From assembly GCF_009604385.1 (NCBI RefSeq), contig NZ_WEGJ01000008.1:124001-188000 (forward strand): a stretch of DNA of 64,000 nucleotides, in the 5' to 3' direction. The stretch is from Streptomyces smaragdinus. GTDB lineage: Bacteria; Actinomycetota; Actinomycetes; Streptomycetales; Streptomycetaceae. The position numbers and the translations under genes are program-made. Below, piece by piece: positions 45,618-54,459 of the stretch. Within the stretch, counting starts at the first letter, position 1. Each line of letters starts with the position of its first letter. Below the pieces are notes generated by a model that saw only the letters and a list, made by a program, of their open reading frames with translations, ran no database searches and was not told the origin of the DNA.

Positions 45618-46270
45618 CCGTGCCGCCCCCCGTAACGGACCGCCCCACCGCCCCCGTTCCCGCGGATCCCGCGGAGCGGCTGGCGCCCGGTGGGACGAGC
45701 CTGCGGCCGAGGTACCGCCGTGCCCTCACGGCCGGCGCCGTGGCCGTCGTTTCGCTGGCGCTCTACCACTGCGCCATGGTGTTCCTGGCCATCGCGCCCC
45801 CGAGCACCGTCAAGAACCACGCGTACCGCCAGGTCGACTGGTGGATCTACCCCTGGTTCGAGCAGGGCTGGAAGATGTTCGCGCCGGAGCCCGTCGCCAC
45901 CAACCGCGCCGTCGAGGTGCGGGTGTACGGCGCCGACGGGGCGAGCCGCTGGGAGAACCTGACGGCCATGGACGACGCGCGGATCCGCGGCGACGTGATG
46001 ACCAGCCGCCAGCACGCCAACGTCGTCCGCCGCGCCTGGGACGGACTGTCGGGCCTGGACCTGCGCAAGGGCCCGCGCAACGCACACGAGCGGATCAAGT
46101 TCCGCTACACCCGCAATGTGATGACCGGCCGCATGGAACAGCTGGGCTACCACGACTTCGACCGGCTCCAGGTCCGCGTCCGGATGCAGAAGGTGCCCCC
46201 CTTCGACGACATGAACGCCGTGCAGCCCGTACGAACCGTCGTGCTGCCCTGGTGGAAGGTGCGGACATGA
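45614..46270 (+). CDS. DUF5819-family membrane protein (SdpA-like)
   Basis: A 218-aa protein with a disordered N-terminus (1-33), one membrane helix (about 37-60) and an extracytoplasmic domain containing YPWFEQGWKMFAPEPVATN, the characteristic Trp-x-x-Phe-Ala-Pro motif of DUF5819. SdpA of the Bacillus sporulation-delaying-protein system has a comparable single-helix layout. The next gene encodes an HTTM protein, the SdpB counterpart. I infer a functional pair; the molecule they act on is unknown. Start and stop both overlap neighbours by 4 bases. Confidence 0.8.
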   Translation: MTVPPPVTDRPTAPVPADPAERLAPGGTSLRPRYRRALTAGAVAVVSLALYHCAMVFLAIAPPSTVKNHAYRQVDWWIYPWFEQGWKMFAPEPVATNRAVEVRVYGADGASRWENLTAMDDARIRGDVMTSRQHANVVRRAWDGLSGLDLRKGPRNAHERIKFRYTRNVMTGRMEQLGYHDFDRLQVRVRMQKVPPFDDMNAVQPVRTVVLPWWKVRT

Positions 46271-47412
46271 CCGTACGCGCGCTGGCCGGCGCGGGCCGGG
46301 GCGAACTGGAGTCCCTGGCCGGACGGCTGACCGACTTCTTCCGGCTGCTGACGCTGCGCCCCCTGGCCCTCTACAGCGCCGCCGCCATCCGGATCGGCGT
46401 CGGCGGACTCTTCGCCCTGTACCTGATCCGCGAGCTGCCGTACGCGGACCTGCTCTGGGGCCCGCACTCGCCGTGGACGCCGCAGCTCGCGGACGAGTGG
46501 CTGCAGCTGTACGGCTGGCCCGACTGGGTGGAGTTCCTGTACAGCCCGCTGATCACCACCGACGTACGGCTCTTCTACGCGCTGTACGGGGCGGCGGTCG
46601 TCATCGCCCTGCTCTATATGGTGGGCTGGCACACCCGGGTGACGGGCGCCCTGCACACGCTGTGCGTGATGGCGTTCTTCACCCGCTCCTGGCAGCTCAC
46701 CGACGGCGGTGACATGGCCATCATGCTGATCACCTTCTACGCCGCGTTCACCGCGTCCGGCCGCCGCTGGTCCCTGGACGCGCGCCGGGCACGAAGACGG
46801 GCGGAGACACACGGCCCCGCGGACTACCGCCTCCTGCCCGGAACAGGCGAACAGGCCGAGGAACTGCGCCGGCGGGCCGTCACGTTCGTCCACAACGCGG
46901 CGCTCGGCGTGATGGCCGCGCAGATGATGATGATCTACTGCGCCGCCGCGCTGGTGAAGGTGATGGGGCCGAAGTGGCAGGACGGCACGGCCCTCTACTA
47001 CATCCTGCACATCTCCTGGCTGCAGCCCTTCCCGGCGCTGAGCGAGTGGCTCGCGGGTCCGGGGCATCTGGTGCCGCTGGCGGTGATGGCGTACGTGACG
47101 GTGTTCTCGCAGCTGTTCTTCCCGCTGGCCGTCTTCAACCGGACGGTGAAGTACTGCTGGCTGGTGGTGATGTGCGGGACGCATCTGGGGATCATCGTGA
47201 CGATGGGCGTCTTCCAGTTCTCCGTGATCATGCTGATCGGCGATCTGGTGTTCCTGCCCGACAGCTTCTGGCGCCGCGCGGCGTACTACACGCGCGTCCT
47301 GTTCGCCGCCCGCGGCGAGCGACCGGCCCCGCCCCCGTCCGGCTCCGGACCGCCGCTGCCCGTGCCCGCGCCGGCGGACGGCGCCGCCGGGGAGAAGCTG
47401 GCCAGCTACTGA
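46267..47412 (+). CDS. HTTM-domain membrane protein (SdpB-like, gamma-carboxylase-type fold)
   Basis: A 381-aa polytopic protein with about eight helices. It has LALYSAAAIRIGVGGLFALYLIRELPY, the horizontally transferred transmembrane (HTTM) domain start shared with vitamin K-dependent gamma-carboxylases and Bacillus SdpB. No C-terminal carboxylase-like soluble domain is present, only a Pro-rich tail. HTTM proteins often neighbour DCC thiol oxidoreductases, and one faces this gene here, overlapping tail to tail by 7 bases. The product probably works with the DUF5819 protein in processing or exporting a peptide (inference). Confidence 0.85.
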   Translation: MTVRALAGAGRGELESLAGRLTDFFRLLTLRPLALYSAAAIRIGVGGLFALYLIRELPYADLLWGPHSPWTPQLADEWLQLYGWPDWVEFLYSPLITTDVRLFYALYGAAVVIALLYMVGWHTRVTGALHTLCVMAFFTRSWQLTDGGDMAIMLITFYAAFTASGRRWSLDARRARRRAETHGPADYRLLPGTGEQAEELRRRAVTFVHNAALGVMAAQMMMIYCAAALVKVMGPKWQDGTALYYILHISWLQPFPALSEWLAGPGHLVPLAVMAYVTVFSQLFFPLAVFNRTVKYCWLVVMCGTHLGIIVTMGVFQFSVIMLIGDLVFLPDSFWRRAAYYTRVLFAARGERPAPPPSGSGPPLPVPAPADGAAGEKLASY

Positions 47413-47780
47413 GGCCGCACCGCGCAGGCGGGGGTGCCGCCCGGCATCCGGTGCCGGTTCGCGGCGATCAGCCGGTACGCCGCGCGCGCCAGCAGGCTCA
47501 CCGGCGGCATCGCGAGCAGCAGCCCCGGGACCCGCCACAGGGGGCCGGCGCCGCGCAGCAGCCGGGACACCGCGTCGGCGCCGCCGTACACCCGGCCGTC
47601 CGGGGCGATCCACAGCACCTCGTACCGCGCGCGCTCCCGCGTGACCCCCAGCGCGTCGAGGTCCGCGAACTGCCACGGCGTCACCTCGCAGTCCGGCCGG
47701 ATCCGCCGCTCGGCGAAGCGCACGCACGTGGTGCAGAAACCGCAGTCGCCGTCGTACACCAGAATCGCCCGGGTCGTCAT
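47406..47780 (-). CDS. DCC-family thiol-disulfide oxidoreductase
   Basis: A 124-aa protein of the DUF393/DCC family. The signature ILVYDGDCGFCTTCVRFAERR (residues 6-26) has the DxDCxxC active site, here DGDCGFC plus one further Cys. The fold is thioredoxin-like. A late PPVSLLARAAYRLIAANRHR helix is also typical. It converges on the HTTM gene and overlaps it by 7 bases. The frequent HTTM-DCC association suggests that it provides redox chemistry for the same process. Confidence 0.9.
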   Translation of the reverse strand: MTTRAILVYDGDCGFCTTCVRFAERRIRPDCEVTPWQFADLDALGVTRERARYEVLWIAPDGRVYGGADAVSRLLRGAGPLWRVPGLLLAMPPVSLLARAAYRLIAANRHRMPGGTPACAVRPQ

Positions 47781-47813
47781 GCCTCCAGTGTGGACCCGGG
47801 GGCTCCCGGGGCG

Positions 47814-48641
47814 TCAGTCCGGCTCGTGTTCCGGGCCGCCGTAGTCCGGGCTGGTGAAGTCGGGGCTGGAGAAGCGGGGGCCGCCGGTGGCGGACGAGCC
47901 CTCGTCGGGGCTGGAGAAGCCGGGGCGCGAGTAGCCCAGCCGCGGCGTGCGCCCGCCGGCGTGGGCGTCGGGTCTCAGGGTGTACGGGCTGTCGGGGCCG
48001 GGGTCGCCGCCGCGGGCCAGGGCCTCGCGCAGGAACGGTTCGATGCCGCGCTCCAGCAGCGCCGCGCGCCATTCGTCGCGGGCGCGCGCCACCTCCCGTT
48101 GCGCCTCGCCGCGGCCGCCCGCGGGGATGGACGTCGAGCCGTTGCGCAGGGCCGTGAGCACCAGGCCGGCCATGGCGATGACGAACGTCGCCACGGTGAG
48201 CAGCGCGAAGAACCAGCCCGCGGTACGGATCGGCTGCGCCACCGCGGGCTGCGGGCGCAGCGAGCCGAGCACGTATCCGAGGAGGAGGAATATCACCGCC
48301 GCGCTCGCCGACAGCAGCGGCGCCAGGACGGCCACCACGGCCGCGACCCCGGCGCTGCCGCCCTCCGCGGCGGGGGCGGCGAGCCCGCCGAGCGCCCCGA
48401 CGCCCGGGCCGTTCTCGGCGGACGCCGCCGGGCGGCGCAGGGCCTCGCGGGCGGACACGTACGCGTCGTACTCCACGGCCGCGCAGGAGGCGATGGCCGT
48501 GACGGCGCCCAGGGCCATGGTGCGCAGCTGCTGCGCGGTCGGGGCGGGGCCGGTGTCGCGGCCGGCCGCGTGCAGCGCTTGGTCGAGGATCCGCTCGAAC
48601 TCCGGGCGGTCCTCCGACAACAGATGCCGAGCTGAGGTCAT
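47814..48641 (-). CDS. Two-helix membrane protein with repetitive Ser-Pro tail, unknown function
   Basis: A 275-aa protein. A helical cytoplasmic N-terminal part (1-60) is followed by a Gly/Ala-rich segment and two clear membrane helices (about 100-125 and 140-165), then a charged region and a C-terminal tail with repeats GFSSPDEGS, RFSSPDFTSPDYGGPE. Repeated SSPD/TSPDY units could be phosphorylation or partner-binding sites. ATG at 48641 has GGGGG upstream. I recognise no family. Confidence 0.8.
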   Translation of the reverse strand: MTSARHLLSEDRPEFERILDQALHAAGRDTGPAPTAQQLRTMALGAVTAIASCAAVEYDAYVSAREALRRPAASAENGPGVGALGGLAAPAAEGGSAGVAAVVAVLAPLLSASAAVIFLLLGYVLGSLRPQPAVAQPIRTAGWFFALLTVATFVIAMAGLVLTALRNGSTSIPAGGRGEAQREVARARDEWRAALLERGIEPFLREALARGGDPGPDSPYTLRPDAHAGGRTPRLGYSRPGFSSPDEGSSATGGPRFSSPDFTSPDYGGPEHEPD

Positions 48642-48805
48642 GAGCGCATCCCCCGAGGCTCCGTGGCGGCACCGAGTCAGGTCACGGGTGCGGGAGCGGA
48701 TTCGGTGGCCGGTGTGTCGATGGTAGGACGCGGACGGCACGCCGTGACAGTGACTTCGCGTAACTTACCCGAGTGTTAAGGGTGGTTAACGTCGAATGAC
48801 CGGAA
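48642..48805. other. Intergenic region with an AT-rich promoter-like block
   Basis: In the minus direction it holds TTAAC-CACCC-TTAAC, a direct repeat with 10-base spacing (bases around 48775-48790), followed by GGGTAAGTTACG. In this genome such an AT-rich block is probably the promoter/operator for the membrane-protein gene that starts at 48641. No gene is seen here. Confidence 0.35.
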
Positions 48806-49810
48806 TCAGCCCGCCAGCGGAAGCCGGGCGATCAAGAGCTTGCCCTCCATGGTGACCCCGCCGTCCATCGCGACGGCCAGTCCGTCGGCGTAGACGTGCG
48901 GTCCGCGCACGGCGGCGGCGCGCTCGGTGCGCTCGTTCTCGTCGGCGACCTCGCCCAGCAGATACGGGATCGGGCTGTGCCCGTGGACGACCCGGCCGCC
49001 CCCGTACTGCTGCAGCAGCTCGCGGACGGCCGCCGGCCCGGAGTCCTCGTCACGGAACGCGAAGCGCTTGGTGAACTTGCGGAAGAGGTCCCACACCTCG
49101 TCCGCGTCGGCGCGGGAGAGGATCTCGTGAATCGTGTCGTTGACGCCCTCGATGGAGTCGCCGTAGTCCAGGTACGCGGTGGTGTCGGAGTGCAGCAGCA
49201 GATGCCCCTCCTCCAGCGCCACCGCGTCCAGCCGGGCCATCCACTGCAGATGGACGTCGCCGAGGCGCTCCATGTCCTGGCGCTGGCCGCCGTTGAGCAG
49301 CCAGGCGGCCTGGAAGGAGGCGGTGCCGGCGCCGGAGTTCACGGGGGTGTCGGCGAAGCGCTTGGCGCCCAGGAGCAGCAGCTCGTGGTTGCCCATCAGC
49401 GCCTTGCAGAAGCCGCCGGCGGCGGCGGCCTCGGCCGACAGGTTCATCACGAGCTCGATCACGCCGATGCCGTCCGGGCCCCGGTCGGTGAAGTCGCCGA
49501 GGAACCACAGCCGGGCGTTGCCCGCCGCCCAGTGCCCCTCGCCGTCGATCAGACCGTGCGCGCGCAGCGCCTCGAGCAGCTCGTCGAGGTAGCCGTGCAC
49601 GTCGCCGACGACGTACAGCGGCCCGTAGCCGGACTGCGGGACGGGGCGGATCACCGGGAGGTCGTGCTGGGTCGGCGTGTAGCCGTCGTCGCGCGCCGGC
49701 GGGGCGGGGGCATGGGTGGGCAGCGGCGGGACGGCACCCATGGGCGCGCTGCCCCCGGCACCGCCGTCCACGGCGCGCGCCACGGCAACGCGGTCGGCCC
49801 GTTCGGTCAT
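48806..49810 (-). CDS. Calcineurin-like metallophosphoesterase
   Basis: A 334-aa protein phosphatase-like enzyme. The metal-binding blocks are complete: GDVHGYLDELLEAL, GDFTDRGPDG, GNHELLLLG and the C-terminal HGHSPIPY. This resembles bacterial PPP-family (lambda/ApaH-like) Ser/Thr phosphatases more than nucleases. The first 60 residues are a disordered Ala/Pro leader. ATG at 49810 has GGAGGGG 5 bases upstream. A candidate -10 TATGAT lies at 49885-49880. Confidence 0.9.
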   Translation of the reverse strand: MTERADRVAVARAVDGGAGGSAPMGAVPPLPTHAPAPPARDDGYTPTQHDLPVIRPVPQSGYGPLYVVGDVHGYLDELLEALRAHGLIDGEGHWAAGNARLWFLGDFTDRGPDGIGVIELVMNLSAEAAAAGGFCKALMGNHELLLLGAKRFADTPVNSGAGTASFQAAWLLNGGQRQDMERLGDVHLQWMARLDAVALEEGHLLLHSDTTAYLDYGDSIEGVNDTIHEILSRADADEVWDLFRKFTKRFAFRDEDSGPAAVRELLQQYGGGRVVHGHSPIPYLLGEVADENERTERAAAVRGPHVYADGLAVAMDGGVTMEGKLLIARLPLAG

Positions 49811-50081
49811 CGACCCCTCCACACCAGATGTCCACGCCGGGGCCGCGACGACGGGGCGGCCTTACGGTGTTGTGCGCCCATCATAGGAATGCGACCGGTG
49901 CCTTGGGGCATACCCGGGCCCGACATCGGCGCTTCACCCGTCTTCACACCCCCGGGCAGGGGCGTATTGCCCCCGCGTCGGTGTGTTTGGGGACGCTTGT
50001 CCTGCGGCGACGGTTCCCGCGCGGACGGGGGGATGTCACGCGGATGTCATACGAAAGAGGGGCGTGCGCCGGGCGTGGCCG
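49811..50081. other. Intergenic region upstream of the metallophosphoesterase gene
   Basis: On the minus strand it contains TATGAT (49885-49880), a good -10 box for the metallophosphoesterase gene. No matching consensus -35, palindrome or small gene is apparent in the remainder. Confidence 0.4.
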
Positions 50082-51179
50082 TTACGGCGTGGGGCGGCGC
50101 GGTTCGGTCACCACGGCGCGGGCCGGGCGACGGCGGGAGGAGGAGCGGACGATCAGCTCCGTGGGCATCACCCGCTGCACGGGGCGGTCGGTGTCCGCGC
50201 CCTCGATGGCGTCGATGAGTAGCTGGATGACGGCCGTGCCGATCCGGCGGGGCTTCAGCGACAGGGTGGTGATCGGCGGGTCGGTGGAGGCGTAGCCCTC
50301 GGACTCCGAGCAGCAGATGAGCATCAGGTCGTCCGGGACGCGCAGCCCGTAGCGGCGGGCGGCGGCCAGCAGGTCCGTGCCGTTGGGGTCGAAGAGGCCG
50401 TAGACGGCGTCGGGGCGGTCGGGGCGGGCCAGCAGCCGGTCCGCGGCGACCGCGCCGGCGCACGGGTCGTGCGCCGGGTAGCGCTCGTACACCGGGTCCT
50501 GGCCCACGCGCTCGCACCAGTGGAGGTATGCCTGGGTGGAGACGGAGGTGTACGTGTCGGTGGAGGTGCCGGTGAGCAGGCCGATCCGGCGGGCGCCGGC
50601 CTCGGAGAGATGGTCGAGCAGGCCCAGGACGGCGGACTCGTGGTCGTGGTCCACCCAGGCCGTCACGGGCAGCGAGCCGCCGGGGCGGCCGTCGCTGACG
50701 ACGGGGATTCCCTGCCGGACCAGATCGGCGACGTGCTGGTCGCTGTCGGAGGGGTCGATGACCACGGTGCCGTCGAGAGCCACGTTCGACCAGACGTCGT
50801 GGCGGGAGGCGGCGGGGAGGATGACCAGCGCGTAACCGCGGGCGAGGGCGGCGGAGGTGGCGGCGCGCGCCATCTCGGCGAAATACGCGAATTCGGTGAA
50901 GGTAAACGGTTCTTCGCCGTAGGTCGTGACCGTTAAGCCGATGAGACCGGAGCGTCCGGTGCGCAGGGCGCGGGCGGCGGCGGAGGGGCGATAGCCGAGG
51001 CGGTCCGCGACCTCGCGGACATGGCGTCGGGTGGTGTCCGGGAGCCGTCCTTTGCCGTTGAGTGCGTCGGAGACGGTGGTGATCGAGACGCCGGCCGCTT
51101 GCGCGACGTCCCGGATGCCCGCCCTCTCCAGCCGGCGGCTGGAAGGCCGGCTCACCCGAGGTTGAATCGAGCCGGTCAC
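50082..51179 (-). CDS. LacI-family transcriptional regulator with a TTA codon
   Basis: A 365-aa LacI/GalR repressor. The N-terminal HTH (IRDVAQAAGVSITTVSDALNGKGRLPD, about residues 22-48) and hinge helix (ALRTGRSGLIGL) precede a periplasmic-binding-protein-like sensor (80-340). A Ser-Ser-Arg-rich tail ends the protein. Start is GTG at 51179. Codon 82 is TTA (bases 50934-50936), so full-length repressor should appear only when bldA tRNA is active, which links this regulator to development. As I recall, the S. coelicolor gene next to this aminotransferase-cyd block is a regulator named rstP; I do not assert identity. Confidence 0.92.
   Translation of the reverse strand: MTGSIQPRVSRPSSRRLERAGIRDVAQAAGVSITTVSDALNGKGRLPDTTRRHVREVADRLGYRPSAAARALRTGRSGLIGLTVTTYGEEPFTFTEFAYFAEMARAATSAALARGYALVILPAASRHDVWSNVALDGTVVIDPSDSDQHVADLVRQGIPVVSDGRPGGSLPVTAWVDHDHESAVLGLLDHLSEAGARRIGLLTGTSTDTYTSVSTQAYLHWCERVGQDPVYERYPAHDPCAGAVAADRLLARPDRPDAVYGLFDPNGTDLLAAARRYGLRVPDDLMLICCSESEGYASTDPPITTLSLKPRRIGTAVIQLLIDAIEGADTDRPVQRVMPTELIVRSSSRRRPARAVVTEPRRPTP
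50934..50936 (-). other. TTA leucine codon (bldA-dependent) in LacI-family regulator
   Basis: Read on the minus strand the codons are ATC GGC TTA ACG GTC, residue 82, at the junction of the hinge helix and the sensor domain. In Streptomyces TTA is translated only by the bldA tRNA. Confidence 0.9.
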
Positions 51180-51580
51180 GTGCTCCCCTTACTTCCGCGG
51201 TCGGTGGTCGCCGAACTTTGACGCGCGGTGCGCAGACAGATAGTCGGTCTGCAATCGCGAGCCGATAGTAGGGCCCGCGTGGCCCGAATGCGGGAGAACG
51301 TGAATTGCCCTTGACAGGCACGTTTCTGCGAGGCGGTCATTGTGGGATGACCATGGAAACCATGCCCCGAAGCGGGACATCACGGAGAGCTCAACGCACT
51401 TGGACCGGATACACCGGGTGTTGCTGAAACCTTACTGTGTGTCAGCCCTCACCTTCACGGGGGATGCGCGCCAGGGCGTGAGCCATCGGCGTACGGGGCG
51501 GGCCGTACGCCCCCGGAAGGGCTTGCGGGGTCACCGTAAGGTGTGACCTACCGGTGACGGCATGGTCGAGGAGGACCGCG
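51180..51580. other. 401-base divergent regulatory region between the LacI regulator and the aminotransferase
   Basis: There is no convincing gene; a 24-codon ATG frame at 51352 ends quickly. Visible elements are the inverted repeats GCAGAC/GTCTGC (51232-51237 and 51247-51252) and GGTCAT/ATGACC (51335-51340 and 51347-51352), plus a near-consensus -35 TTGACA at 51311-51316. The last two could belong to one promoter-operator. The aminotransferase ribosome-binding site GAGGAGG is at 51569-51575. Confidence 0.5.
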
Positions 51581-52663
51581 GTGAGTGTAGAGAAGGGGCC
51601 CCGGCTGCGGGGCGTGCTGGACGGGATTCCCACCTACAAGCCCGGGAAACCCGCCGCGACCGGCGGTCCGGTGGCGTACAAGCTGTCCTCGAACGAGAAT
51701 CCCTATCCCCCGCTGCCGGGTGTGCTGGAGTCCGTGACCGGCGCCGCCGCCGCCTTCAACCGCTACCCGGACATGGCGTGCACGGGGCTGACGAACGAGC
51801 TGGCCGAGCGGTTCGGCGTGCCGGCGAGCCACATCGCCACCGGTACGGGGTCCGTCGGCGTCGCCCAGTCGCTGCTGCAGTCCACCGCGGGGCCCGGCGA
51901 CGAGGTGATCTACGCCTGGCGGTCCTTCGAGGCGTACCCGATCATCACGCGGATCTCCGGCGCCACCGCCGTCCAGGTCCCGCTGACGGCCGGCGAGGTG
52001 CACGATCTGGACGCGATGGCCGGCGCGATCACCGAACGGACCCGGCTGATCTTCGTCTGCAACCCCAACAACCCCACCGGCACCGTTGTGCGCCGGGCGG
52101 AGCTCGAGCGTTTCCTGGACCGGGTGCCGGGCGATGTGCTGGTGGTGCTGGACGAGGCGTACCGGGAGTTCATCCGTGACCCCGAGGTGCCGGACGGCGT
52201 CGAGATCTACCGGGACCGGCCGAACGTGTGCGTGCTGCGGACGTTCTCCAAGGCGTACGGGCTGGCCGGGCTGCGGGTCGGCTTCGCGATCGCGCACGAG
52301 CCGGTGGCGGCGGCGCTGCGCAAGACGGCGGTGCCGTTCGGGGTGAGCCAGATCGCGCAGGACGCCGCGGTGGCCTCGCTGCGGGCGGAGGACGCGCTGA
52401 TGGAGCGGGTCGAGGCGCTGGTCGGCGAGCGGGCGCGGGTGTACGAGGGGCTCGTCGCCCAGGGCTGGACGGTGCCGCCGACGCAGGCGAACTTCGTGTG
52501 GCTGCGGCTGGGGGAGCGGACGGCGGACTTCGCGGCGGCGTGCGAGGCGGCGGGCGTGGTCGTCCGGCCCTTCGCCGGTGAGGGGGCGCGGGTCACCGTC
52601 GGCGAGGCCGAGGCGAACGACCGGTTCCTGACGGTGGCGCAGGAGTTCCGCAAGGAGCTCTGA
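51581..52663 (+). CDS. hisC: Histidinol-phosphate aminotransferase-like PLP enzyme
   Basis: A 360-aa fold-type I aminotransferase. It has [32 protein letters not shown] (substrate/PLP binding), [10 protein letters not shown] and the PLP-binding Lys in [17 protein letters not shown] at 51581 has GAGGAGG upstream. The gene stands alone, away from the his operon, so it is the second, HisC2-type copy; it could equally act on aromatic 2-oxo acids, as many stand-alone members do. A strong terminator follows. Confidence 0.9.
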   Translation: MSVEKGPRLRGVLDGIPTYKPGKPAATGGPVAYKLSSNENPYPPLPGVLESVTGAAAAFNRYPDMACTGLTNELAERFGVPASHIATGTGSVGVAQSLLQSTAGPGDEVIYAWRSFEAYPIITRISGATAVQVPLTAGEVHDLDAMAGAITERTRLIFVCNPNNPTGTVVRRAELERFLDRVPGDVLVVLDEAYREFIRDPEVPDGVEIYRDRPNVCVLRTFSKAYGLAGLRVGFAIAHEPVAAALRKTAVPFGVSQIAQDAAVASLRAEDALMERVEALVGERARVYEGLVAQGWTVPPTQANFVWLRLGERTADFAAACEAAGVVVRPFAGEGARVTVGEAEANDRFLTVAQEFRKEL

Positions 52664-52675
52664 GCTGAGACGGCA

Positions 52676-52709
52676 GGGCGCCCGGGGCCTGGTCCCCGGG
52701 CGCCCTTTT
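52676..52709 (+). terminator. Terminator after the aminotransferase gene
   Basis: A 12-bp GC stem (GGGCGCCCGGGG with its complement), a 6-base loop CCTGGT and a TTTT run at 52706-52709. This is the most classical intrinsic terminator of the window. Confidence 0.93.
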
Positions 52710-52748
52710 CGTGCCCGGATATGGGATGAGGCGGCGTAAGGGGGAGGG

Positions 52749-52764
52749 GGTTGAACGCGTTCGA
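52749..52764. promoter_or_regulatory. Candidate Rex operator, distal site
   Basis: GTTGAACGCGTTCGAA contains the perfect dyad GAACGCGTTC, the core of the Rex operator consensus (TGTGAACGCGTTCACA). The outer bases match poorly, so it may be the weaker of two sites. It is 45 bases upstream of the stronger site. Confidence 0.6.
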
Positions 52765-52793
52765 ACCGGGTGTGCGAGACTGTCTTTTGTGAA

Positions 52794-52809
52794 TGTGAAC
52801 GCATTCACA
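52794..52809. promoter_or_regulatory. Rex operator before cydA
   Basis: TGTGAACGCATTCACA differs by one base from the Rex operator consensus TGTGAACGCGTTCACA and sits in a larger dyad TTGTGAATG...CATTCACAA (52787-52810). Rex senses NADH/NAD+; in S. coelicolor it represses cytochrome bd genes. This operator therefore predicts derepression of cydA-cydB-cydCD at low oxygen. Confidence 0.9.
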
Positions 52810-52929
52810 AGCATGCGTTATTGCCCCGGATGTCACGTCCGCGGGGGCCTGTCGGTCCCTGTAGTCAGGGACACGACCGGGGAGCATGCCCAGCAGGGCA
52901 GTGGGCCAGCGGACACAGAGGGGCAGCCC

Positions 52930-54441
52930 ATGGACATCGCGCTCGCGCCGGAGACACTGGCGCGCTGGCAGTTCGGTATCACCACCGTCTACCACTTCCT
53001 CTTCGTCCCCCTGACGATCTCGCTCGCCTCCCTCGTGGCGGGGCTGCAGACGGCATGGGTGCGTACGGGGAAGGAGAAGTACCTCAGAGCCGTGAAGTTC
53101 TGGGGCCGGCTCTTCCTGATCAACATCGCGATGGGTGTCGTCACCGGCATCCTGCAGGAGTTCCAGTTCGGCATGAACTGGTCGGACTACTCGCGCTTCG
53201 TCGGTGACATCTTCGGCGCCCCGCTCGCCTTTGAGGCGCTGATCGCGTTCTTCTTCGAGTCCACCTTCATCGGCCTGTGGATCTTCGGCTGGGACAAGCT
53301 GCCGCAGAAGATCCACCTCGCCTGCATCTGGATGGTCGCGCTGGGCACGATGCTCTCCGCGTACTTCATCCTGGCGGCGAACTCCTGGATGCAGCACCCC
53401 GTCGGCTACCGCATCAACGAGGAACGCGGTCGCGCCGAACTCACCGACTTCCTGCACGTGCTCACCCAGAACACCGCGATCGCCCAGTTCTTCCACACCA
53501 TCACCGCCGCCTTCCTCACCGGCGGCGCGTTCATGGTCGGCATCGCCGCGTACCACCTGATGCGGAGGCGGCACATCACGGTGATGCGCACCTCGCTGCG
53601 GCTCGGACTGATCACCGTGGTGATCGCCGGCGCCCTGGTCGCCTTCACCGGCGACCGGCTCGGCAAGATCATGTACGAGCAGCAGCCGATGAAGATGGCC
53701 GCCGCCGAGGCCCTGTGGGAGACCGAGGCTCCCGCGCCGTTCTCGATCTTCGCCGTCGGCGACGTGGACAAGGGCCACAACGTCGTCGAGTTCCAGATCC
53801 CCGGCGTGCTGTCCTTCCTCGCCCACGACAACTTCTCCGACGCCGTCCCCGGCATCAACGACACCAACGAGACCCTCAAGCAGAAGTTCGACGAGCACTT
53901 CGGCCTCGGCGACTACCGGCCGAACATCCCCGTCGCGTACTGGGGCTTCCGCTGGATGATCGGCTTCGGCATGGCGTCGTTCGGGCTCGGGATCCTGGGG
54001 CTGTGGCTGACCCGCAAGAAGCTCTGGCTGAGTGAGCGGCTGCGCACCGGTGAGGACGAGGTGCCCAGACTGGCGCTGCTGAAGGACCGGGAGCTGGGCC
54101 CGCGCACGGGCAACTGGTACTGGCGGCTCGCGCTGCTCACCCTCCTCTTCCCGCTGATCGCCATCTCCTGGGGCTGGATCTTCACCGAGATGGGCCGCCA
54201 GCCCTGGCTGGTGTACGGGGTGCTGCCGACCGCCTCCGGGGTCTCCCCCGGGGTCTCGCAGGGCGAGGTGCTCACCTCGATGATCGTGTACTCCCTGCTG
54301 TACGCCGCGCTCGCGGTGATCGAGGTCAAGCTGATCCTCAAGTACGTCAAGGCCGGCCCGCCCGAACTCACCGACGACGACCTCAACCCGCCCACCCGTA
54401 TCGGCGGCGACGCCGACCGGCCGATGGCCTTCTCGTACTGA
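52930..54441 (+). CDS. cydA: Cytochrome bd ubiquinol/menaquinol oxidase subunit I
   Basis: The 503-aa quinol-oxidising subunit with hemes b558, b595 and d. Family segments: ARWQFGITTVYHFLFVPLT at the N-terminus (heme ligand His), GILQEFQFGMNWSDYSRFVGDIFG, and the conserved GRQPW motif in TEMGRQPWLVYGVL. The Q-loop is of the short type. ATG at 52930 is preceded by AGAGGGG. It is the first gene of cydA-cydB-cydCD, with Rex operators upstream. The oxidase gives high-affinity oxygen respiration when oxygen is scarce. Confidence 0.97.
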   Translation: MDIALAPETLARWQFGITTVYHFLFVPLTISLASLVAGLQTAWVRTGKEKYLRAVKFWGRLFLINIAMGVVTGILQEFQFGMNWSDYSRFVGDIFGAPLAFEALIAFFFESTFIGLWIFGWDKLPQKIHLACIWMVALGTMLSAYFILAANSWMQHPVGYRINEERGRAELTDFLHVLTQNTAIAQFFHTITAAFLTGGAFMVGIAAYHLMRRRHITVMRTSLRLGLITVVIAGALVAFTGDRLGKIMYEQQPMKMAAAEALWETEAPAPFSIFAVGDVDKGHNVVEFQIPGVLSFLAHDNFSDAVPGINDTNETLKQKFDEHFGLGDYRPNIPVAYWGFRWMIGFGMASFGLGILGLWLTRKKLWLSERLRTGEDEVPRLALLKDRELGPRTGNWYWRLALLTLLFPLIAISWGWIFTEMGRQPWLVYGVLPTASGVSPGVSQGEVLTSMIVYSLLYAALAVIEVKLILKYVKAGPPELTDDDLNPPTRIGGDADRPMAFSY

Positions 54442-54459
54442 GGACGGGGGACTCATCCC

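Noticed and set aside
51352..51426. Small ATG frame of 24 codons upstream of the aminotransferase gene
   Set aside because: It is too short, has no ribosome-binding site and lies over candidate operator repeats.
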